A stretch of 6,264 nt of DNA from Anaerolineae bacterium (GTDB lineage Bacteria; Chloroflexota; Anaerolineae; J102). Under the pieces are notes generated by a model. The model saw only the letters and a list, made by a program, of their open reading frames with translations. It did no database searches and had not been told where the DNA came from. The stretch is taken from the NCBI GenBank assembly GCA_026992375.1, contig JALXAF010000232.1, forward strand, positions 1 through 6,264, read 5' to 3'. Positions within the stretch are counted from its first letter, which is position 1. The number at the start of each line of letters is the position of its first letter. A program made the translations under genes and the position numbers. Shown here piece after piece: positions 1 through 6,264 of this stretch.

Positions 1-3000
1 TGTGCACCGATGTGGGCGTTGGATTTCGATCCCATCATCGTCAAAGACCCGCCTTGCGATGTGCCCACAAAACGGCTCAACTACCTGAATCCAGCCGTGC
101 AACAGGGGCTTATCGATCTAATCATGGCCATGGGCGAGCGCTATCGAGATGACGATCGCGTCGCCGCCATCGAAATCGGCATCGGCTATGCGGGTGAACC
201 CGTGCCCTGGCCGCACACCCTGGCCAGATGCGACACAAAAGAGCAAAAAGAAGCCTACCTCGCCCGCCAGGAATACGAACTGCCTGGCAATGACTGGGCC
301 GAATACCACAAGCGCATCATCGACGCCTATGTCAAAGCGTTTCAGGGCAAAAAACCTCTGCTCACCATCATCAATTCAGCCTACGCCGAGATCTATCACG
401 GCGACGTAGTGCGCCATGCCGTGCAACAGGGCGTGGGGCTGGAGTTGACATCGCTGCGCAGCGATTATTACGCTAATCGCGGCAGCGGCAATAACGTTTG
501 CTATTGGGGATTTATCACCGAGCCCGGCTTCGACAACGATTCTGAGACCGCCAACGCCGCCTATATCACCCAATGGACGCCGTTGATCGTCAACCAGAAT
601 CGCGTGCCCATCGGTTTTGAATTCAACAACCGCTATGACAACACGTGGCGCATCCCCATCGAGGGAGAAGCCTTCACGCGATGGTCCATGCTCAACGCCC
701 TGGACAAGGGCGCTGATTATGTGCTGGCGTTCAACGACGGCAAGGGACTTCCGGGCAACGTGCGATATCCCGATGTATGGCATTTCTTCAATCGCTATGC
801 GGGCCGGGATGCAGGGAACACGCCCGACGTATGGATAGCCTTCCGCAGCTCCTGGAAAGAAGATGCCTGGTGTCCCGACATTTACGATTATAGCTGGCAT
901 CTCACCTCTGAGATAGAGACCCTGCCCTACGCTGACGCCGAGAGTCAGGGGGTGGTGAACGCCATCGATCAGGCCACCGACATGTTCGATGTCGGCCCGC
1001 AATCCGACTGGCGCTATTACTTCAGCCGCACCACCGCCGATCTCTGGCCCGGATTCAACCTCGACATCGATGACGATTTCCTGTACGACGGGAGCAACGA
1101 GGTGGACATCGTCATCACTTATTTCGATCACGACCAGGGAGGCGATTGGGCGTTGTATTATGACAGCGTCTCGGGCGAGAAGCTGGCTGGCAAGGTGAGC
1201 ATCACCGGATCGGGCCAGTGGAAGACAAAGGTCTTCCGCGTGACCGACGCGCGCTTCGCCAACGGATTGCCCGTTTTCAGCCCGCTCAGTCGGGCGCCGG
1301 GCTTCGATTTACGGTTGGATCGAGATGATGAGATCAACGACATCTTCAGCATGGTGCAGGTCATCCCCACCAGAGATCGCCCCCCGCAAACTGCAACGTC
1401 AACGCCCGTTAGCCCACCCACGGCAACGCCCACGCCGACGCCCTCCGCCGGAGAGCGGACCATCCGATTGCAGCAGGGGTTGAATAGCTATGAGGGCGTG
1501 CTCGACACCTATCTTTCCGCCTGGCGTCCCAACACCGTCTATCACAAAAAAACAGTGCTGGCCGTTCGCATCAACAACGTCATGTCCAGCCTCATCAAGT
1601 TCGATCTAAAACATATCCCGCCCGGCTCGAAAATCCTGAAAGCCACCCTGCATCTCACCCGAGTCGACCCGCGTGATCCCACCGTGCGGCTAAACATCCA
1701 CGCCTTACGCCGCAATTGGGACGCCTCAGCCACCTACAATCGGGCCACCAAAAAAGTCGCCTGGCAAAAACCGGGCGCTGCGGGACAAAAAGATGCTGAT
1801 CCCGAGCCGCTGAACAGCGAAGAAGTCGTCGTGCCGCCGGGCGGCGTTGCGGATTTCGATATCGCCGCCATCGTGCAGAAATGGGTCAATAATCCCGCCC
1901 AAAACAAGGGCGTCATCATCCGCGGAGAAAGCAACGTCAACAAGCAGTATAGTTTCGGCAGCAGCGAGACATCAGCGCCATCCCTGCGTCCTTATCTCGA
2001 AATTCATTATATTCCCCCCACACCACAACCAACGGCAACGCCAACCGCCACACCGACATCCACGGCGACGCCGACGGCAACGCCAACCGCCACACCGACA
2101 TCCACGGCGACGCCGACGGCAACGCCAACCGCCACATCTACGCCAACCCCGACCCCCACACCGATTCCTCCCACTGCCACCCCAACGCCCTCTCCCACCG
2201 CCATCCCTACGGCAACCGCTACGGAAATCCCCACCGCCACGCCCGGGCCCACATGCTTGCTGCAACTTGCACGCACCGTCTCCACGGGGCCGCATCCCAA
2301 AGGCGTGGCGGCCTGGCCCAAGGGAGCGCTGCTGGGCATGGAGGACGATAGCAGCCTGACGATCATCACCCTGGTCGGGAGCGTCAGCCATGTCAGCACT
2401 TCGGGCGACGGCGCCAACGCTGTGACCTACAGCGATAACGGGCTGGCCTACATGGTGCACCGCAACAGCAACAATGTCAGCGTCATCGATCCCGTCAGCA
2501 AACGGCAGATCGCCACGATCCCGGTTGGCGGCCTGCCATGGGGCGCAGCCAGCAACCACAAGCGGCTCTTTGTGGCCAACTTCGCCGATGGCACCGTCAG
2601 CGTGGTCGATCTCACCACCAACCACATTATCGCCACAACAGCCATCCACGCCATGCCCGCGCTGGTGGCGGCAGGATCGGATCGGGCCTACATCTCCCAC
2701 CTGGACGGCTACATCAGCGTCATCGGAAATAATGGCGCGCTCATCGATCGCTTCGGGCCGCTGCCCGACCACAGCGCCTTCGGCGTCGCCCTGGACGAAG
2801 CAGGACATCGCCTGTTCGTCAGTAATCGCGCCGGACGCGAGGTGCTGGCGCTAAATAGCGACACAGGCGAGATCATCAAGCGCATCGACGTCGCCCCCAA
2901 CATTCCCTACGCCCTGAGCTACGCGCCAGCCACCGGGCTGCTTTACGTCGTCGATGCGGTCAACAATCGGTTGCTGGGCGTCCAGCCAGATAGGGGCGAG

Positions 3001-3144
3001 GTCTTCGCCAATCTAGGCGTCAGCCGCCAGCACGCCGATCATGGCGGGCAGGGTCTGGCCGTATCGAGCGATGGCCGATTCGTGTACGTCCCGGCCTATG
3101 AGGCTGGCGTTCTCGACATCATCAGGGCTGGCCGTTGCCCATAA
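1..3144 (+). CDS. Modular secreted protein: glycoside-hydrolase-like barrel, DNRLRE module, YVTN-type beta-propeller (5' partial)
   Basis: The frame is open from base 1 and no ribosome binding site precedes the first ATG at position 10, so the true start is probably upstream; TAA ends it at 3142-3144. Residues are numbered from that Met. Residues 1-340 resemble the later strands of a clan-A-like glycosidase TIM barrel: IEIGIGYAGEP offers E63 and PIGFEFNNRYDNTW offers E204 as candidate catalytic acids. The first strands and the signal peptide are missing. Residues about 341-444 look like a beta-sandwich (GSGQWKTKVF, DLRLDRDDEI). After a Pro/Thr linker (about 449-470), residues 482-667 match a DNRLRE/CBM96-like module (LDTYLSAW, SSLIKFDL, NWDASATYNRA, FDIAAIVQKWVNNP). 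A TP-rich linker (660-746) leads to a beta-propeller (about 749-1044) with YVTN-type blades such as NNVSVIDPVSKRQIATIPVG. There is no LPxTG signal or C-terminal membrane anchor. DNRLRE and propeller calls are firm; the enzymatic call is tentative. Likely role, by inference: extracellular carbohydrate processing or attachment. It converges on ftsH. Confidence 0.8.
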   Translation, partial: CAPMWALDFDPIIVKDPPCDVPTKRLNYLNPAVQQGLIDLIMAMGERYRDDDRVAAIEIGIGYAGEPVPWPHTLARCDTKEQKEAYLARQEYELPGNDWAEYHKRIIDAYVKAFQGKKPLLTIINSAYAEIYHGDVVRHAVQQGVGLELTSLRSDYYANRGSGNNVCYWGFITEPGFDNDSETANAAYITQWTPLIVNQNRVPIGFEFNNRYDNTWRIPIEGEAFTRWSMLNALDKGADYVLAFNDGKGLPGNVRYPDVWHFFNRYAGRDAGNTPDVWIAFRSSWKEDAWCPDIYDYSWHLTSEIETLPYADAESQGVVNAIDQATDMFDVGPQSDWRYYFSRTTADLWPGFNLDIDDDFLYDGSNEVDIVITYFDHDQGGDWALYYDSVSGEKLAGKVSITGSGQWKTKVFRVTDARFANGLPVFSPLSRAPGFDLRLDRDDEINDIFSMVQVIPTRDRPPQTATSTPVSPPTATPTPTPSAGERTIRLQQGLNSYEGVLDTYLSAWRPNTVYHKKTVLAVRINNVMSSLIKFDLKHIPPGSKILKATLHLTRVDPRDPTVRLNIHALRRNWDASATYNRATKKVAWQKPGAAGQKDADPEPLNSEEVVVPPGGVADFDIAAIVQKWVNNPAQNKGVIIRGESNVNKQYSFGSSETSAPSLRPYLEIHYIPPTPQPTATPTATPTSTATPTATPTATPTSTATPTATPTATSTPTPTPTPIPPTATPTPSPTAIPTATATEIPTATPGPTCLLQLARTVSTGPHPKGVAAWPKGALLGMEDDSSLTIITLVGSVSHVSTSGDGANAVTYSDNGLAYMVHRNSNNVSVIDPVSKRQIATIPVGGLPWGAASNHKRLFVANFADGTVSVVDLTTNHIIATTAIHAMPALVAAGSDRAYISHLDGYISVIGNNGALIDRFGPLPDHSAFGVALDEAGHRLFVSNRAGREVLALNSDTGEIIKRIDVAPNIPYALSYAPATGLLYVVDAVNNRLLGVQPDRGEVFANLGVSRQHADHGGQGLAVSSDGRFVYVPAYEAGVLDIIRAGRCP
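2032..2136 (+). repeat. 42-bp in-frame tandem repeat, 2.5 copies, encoding the TP-rich linker
   Basis: Two perfect 42-bp units (2032-2073 and 2074-2115) are followed by the first 21 bp of a third (2116-2136). Each unit starts on a codon boundary and encodes 14 residues, TATPTATPTSTATP, at residues 675-709 of the secreted protein. The flanking codons continue a similar but degenerate Thr/Pro/Ala pattern to about 2265. Identity at the third codon positions points to recent duplication rather than selection on the protein alone. Such linkers are flexible and often glycosylated (family knowledge); here it separates the DNRLRE module from the beta-propeller. Confidence 0.93.
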
Positions 3145-3145
3145 G

Positions 3146-3190
3146 AAAAAAGGTGCGTCGCACATGGCGAGTGCGACGCACCTTACTGGT
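3146..3190 (-). terminator. Rho-independent terminator of ftsH, shared with the convergent + strand gene
   Basis: A perfect 14-bp inverted repeat has arms at 3150-3163 (AAGGTGCGTCGCAC) and 3171-3184, with a 7-nt loop at 3164-3170. Read on the minus strand, the stem runs directly into six T residues (3151-3146) and then CTTA, a textbook intrinsic terminator that starts 6 bp after the ftsH stop. Read on the plus strand, the same stem follows the secreted-protein stop by 5 bp, but its T-rich stretch (TTTATTTTT, 3190-3198) is displaced by several bases, so termination in that direction is probably weaker. Each arm is itself nearly palindromic. Confidence 0.9.
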
Positions 3191-5245
<2,055 letters not shown>

Positions 5246-5250
5246 TTTCA

Positions 5251-5256
5251 GCTCCT
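5251..5256 (-). promoter_or_regulatory. Ribosome binding site of ftsH
   Basis: On the minus strand AGGAGCTGAAAATG places the AGGAG core (5256-5252) 6 nt before the ATG at 5245. This decides the start in favour of the shorter 684-residue protein. Confidence 0.85.
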
Positions 5257-5277
5257 GTCGGGTGAGGTTGTGTCCAG

Positions 5278-5284
5278 CATACTC
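5278..5284 (-). promoter_or_regulatory. Possible -10 element (TATGCT) of an ftsH promoter
   Basis: On the minus strand the leader reads CCGAGTATGCTGGAC, about 30 bp before the ftsH start and downstream of the usp terminator. TATGCT resembles a sigma-70-type -10 box. No good -35 box is seen at 16-18 bp; the nearest candidates (AGCTTT, AAGCTT) are poor. This is a guess from position and sequence, and no heat-shock operator such as CIRCE is visible. Confidence 0.25.
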
Positions 5285-5326
5285 GGTTCTCGTTAGCAAA
5301 AGCTTGGTTATCTCTTAGAATTCCGT

Positions 5327-5362
5327 AAGAAAGGGCCACCGGAGAAAATCCAGCAGCCCTTT
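5327..5362 (-). terminator. Rho-independent terminator of usp
   Basis: On the minus strand, directly after the usp stop, the 5' arm AAAGGGCTGCTGG (5362-5350) and 3' arm CCGGTGGCCCTTT (5342-5330) form a 13-bp stem with a 7-nt loop ATTTTCT. Three of the pairs are G-U wobbles. The T-rich end (TTTCTT) is short. On the plus strand the wobbles become A-C mismatches, so the hairpin is specific to the usp transcript. It is likely leaky compared with the ftsH terminator, so some read-through into ftsH is possible. Confidence 0.65.
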
Positions 5363-5365
5363 TCC

Positions 5366-6217
5366 TCAGCGACAAACCATCACAGGCCTTTCGGAGCGGT
5401 GAACCACATCATCCACCGTGGAGCCGAACAGCGCCGAAAGGAAGCGACTGCGCCCATACGCGCCGATGAGGATCAAATCGGCGTTTTCCTCCTGCGCCGT
5501 CTTCAGAATCATCTCAGCGGCATGGCCCTTGACCAGCAGACGCTTCGCGTCCACGCCCTGCTCCTTGGCCAACACCGCGGCCTCATAGCTGGCCGCAGGG
5601 CGATCGTTACGCCCGTCATCCACGGTCAGGAGAACAAGCCGCCGATCCCTATTCTTGACCAGGTGCAGCGCGATCTCCAACGCCTGCTTAGCCCGATCAC
5701 TGCCATCGTAAGCGACCAGCAGGGTGTTGAGAGGACGGGGATCGCTGACAGTGGCCAGCACGGGCGCAGGTGCGTGCCGGGCCACAGCTTCGAAGGTGGA
5801 GCCTAGCAGCGGGCCGCTCCATTTGCCGCCCGCACCATGGCGCCCCATGACGATGAGATGGGCCTGATTGGCGTAATCCAGGATGATCTGGCTGACGATG
5901 CCAGTCTCGAAGTAGGTCTCAGCCTCTACGCCCGCTACAGCGCTCCGCTGACGCAAGTCTTTCAGCGCCTTCTCGCCCTGCTCTTTGATCTGGCGCTCCA
6001 GGACTTCGGCCTGCTCCAGCAGCACGGGATTGCAATCGGGCGAGAGCGGGTCCATAAGGCCCGCCGCCGACCAACAGGGCGCATAGATGACTCGCTCGTC
6101 AGCGATGTAGAGACCAAGGATTTTTGCGTTTTCTTCCCTGGCCAGCGAGATGGCGTGATCAACAGCCACCCAACTGTCGCTGGAGCCATCGATGGGAACA
6201 AGAATTTTATCGAACAT
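5366..6217 (-). CDS. Universal stress protein, tandem UspA domains
   Basis: Cytoplasmic protein of 283 residues built from two UspA (adenine nucleotide alpha hydrolase-like) domains; single-domain members are about 140-150 residues. Domain 1 (about 1-156) begins FDKILVPIDGS, with D10 at the adenine-contacting position known in ATP-binding members, and ends with GRHG (125-128) and GS (139-140). Domain 2 (about 163-283) begins LNTLLVAYDGSD (D171) and carries a canonical G-x2-G-x9-G-S nucleotide motif at 252-266 (GAYGRSRFLSALFGS). The domain 1 motif has ten rather than nine residues in its spacer, so ATP binding is best supported for domain 2. The start ATG at 6217 is chosen because GGAGGT lies 4 nt upstream; the in-frame ATG at 6229 overlaps that site and lacks one of its own. 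Members respond to starvation, redox or energy stress; the exact role here is unknown. It precedes ftsH on the same strand, with a terminator between them. Confidence 0.95.
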   Translation of the reverse strand: MFDKILVPIDGSSDSWVAVDHAISLAREENAKILGLYIADERVIYAPCWSAAGLMDPLSPDCNPVLLEQAEVLERQIKEQGEKALKDLRQRSAVAGVEAETYFETGIVSQIILDYANQAHLIVMGRHGAGGKWSGPLLGSTFEAVARHAPAPVLATVSDPRPLNTLLVAYDGSDRAKQALEIALHLVKNRDRRLVLLTVDDGRNDRPAASYEAAVLAKEQGVDAKRLLVKGHAAEMILKTAQEENADLILIGAYGRSRFLSALFGSTVDDVVHRSERPVMVCR

Positions 6218-6221
6218 GGCG

Positions 6222-6227
6222 ACCTCC
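6222..6227 (-). promoter_or_regulatory. Ribosome binding site of usp
   Basis: On the minus strand ATGGAGGTCGCCATG contains GGAGGT (6227-6222), 4 nt before the ATG at 6217. The upstream in-frame ATG (6229-6227) is part of this site, so it is unlikely to be the start. Confidence 0.85.
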
Positions 6228-6237
6228 ATTGATTGCG

Positions 6238-6243
6238 AAAATA
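6238..6243 (-). promoter_or_regulatory. Possible -10 element (TATTTT) of the usp promoter
   Basis: The minus strand reads CTTCTCTATTTTCGCAATC, placing a TATTTT box about 20 bp before the usp start. A -35 box at normal spacing would fall at or beyond the window edge, so it cannot be judged. A small inverted repeat, GAGAA-6 nt-TTCTC, lies just upstream (6244-6259) and could be an operator or chance. Confidence 0.25.
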
Positions 6244-6264
6244 GAGAAGTGACATTCTCATCTC

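Noticed and set aside
10..12. ATG at position 10 as the true start of the secreted protein
   Set aside because: No ribosome binding site, no signal peptide follows, the early strands of the barrel are missing, and the frame is open to the window edge.
376..1131. A 251-codon minus-strand open frame opposite the glycosidase-like region
   Set aside because: No ribosome binding site or domain is evident, and the plus-strand frame continues without interruption and makes sense as protein.
2032..2136. CRISPR array
   Set aside because: Repeats are directly adjacent with no spacers and are in frame within a coding sequence.
1972..2808. Long minus-strand reading frames over the TP-rich linker, encoding Arg/Gly/Cys-rich or Val/Gly-rich repeats
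   Set aside because: They are antisense readings of the low-complexity Thr/Pro/Ala codons. They lack ribosome binding sites and any recognisable domain, and the opposite strand encodes a clearly recognisable protein.
5246..5299. N-terminal extension of FtsH by 18 residues from a TTG at 5299
   Set aside because: The internal ATG at 5245 has a well-placed AGGAG and the extra residues do not look like an FtsH N-terminus.

Overview
The window reads as ordinary chromosomal DNA from a bacterium, most likely a member of the Chloroflexota (Anaerolineae/Caldilineae-like). This is inference from three things: moderately high G+C, long Thr-Pro-Ala 'TPTATPTPT' linkers in a large extracellular protein of a kind common in that phylum, and a TPEATPEATP stretch in the extracytoplasmic part of FtsH. 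No 16S rRNA, tRNA or other decisive marker is present.

Layout. Positions 1-3144 (+) hold the 3' part of a large modular extracellular protein whose beginning lies outside the window. Its modules, in order, are a glycoside-hydrolase-like TIM-barrel remnant, a beta-sandwich, a short Pro/Thr linker, a DNRLRE (CBM96-like) module, a long TP-rich linker with a 42-bp tandem repeat, and a YVTN/NHL-type beta-propeller. Positions 3150-3184 hold a perfect 14-bp inverted repeat, a terminator between two convergent genes. Positions 5245-3191 (-) encode a complete 684-residue FtsH, the membrane-bound AAA+ zinc protease. The 120-bp gap at 5246-5365 carries a hairpin terminator for the upstream gene and the ftsH leader. 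Positions 6217-5366 (-) encode a complete tandem-domain universal stress protein (UspA family). The last 47 bp hold its ribosome binding site and part of its upstream region.

How the genes relate. usp and ftsH lie in the same direction and both belong to stress or proteostasis functions. A hairpin that pairs fully only in the usp transcript separates them, so they are probably separate transcription units with possible read-through. The large secreted protein converges on ftsH and has no obvious functional link to it; it looks like a polysaccharide- or surface-acting protein.

I found no convincing new multi-gene system, mobile element, CRISPR array or RNA gene. The points most worth a second look are the unusual domain combination of the secreted protein, including a cysteine pair that could close its propeller, the exact in-frame 42-bp repeat, the doubly palindromic terminator, and the TP-rich insert in FtsH.
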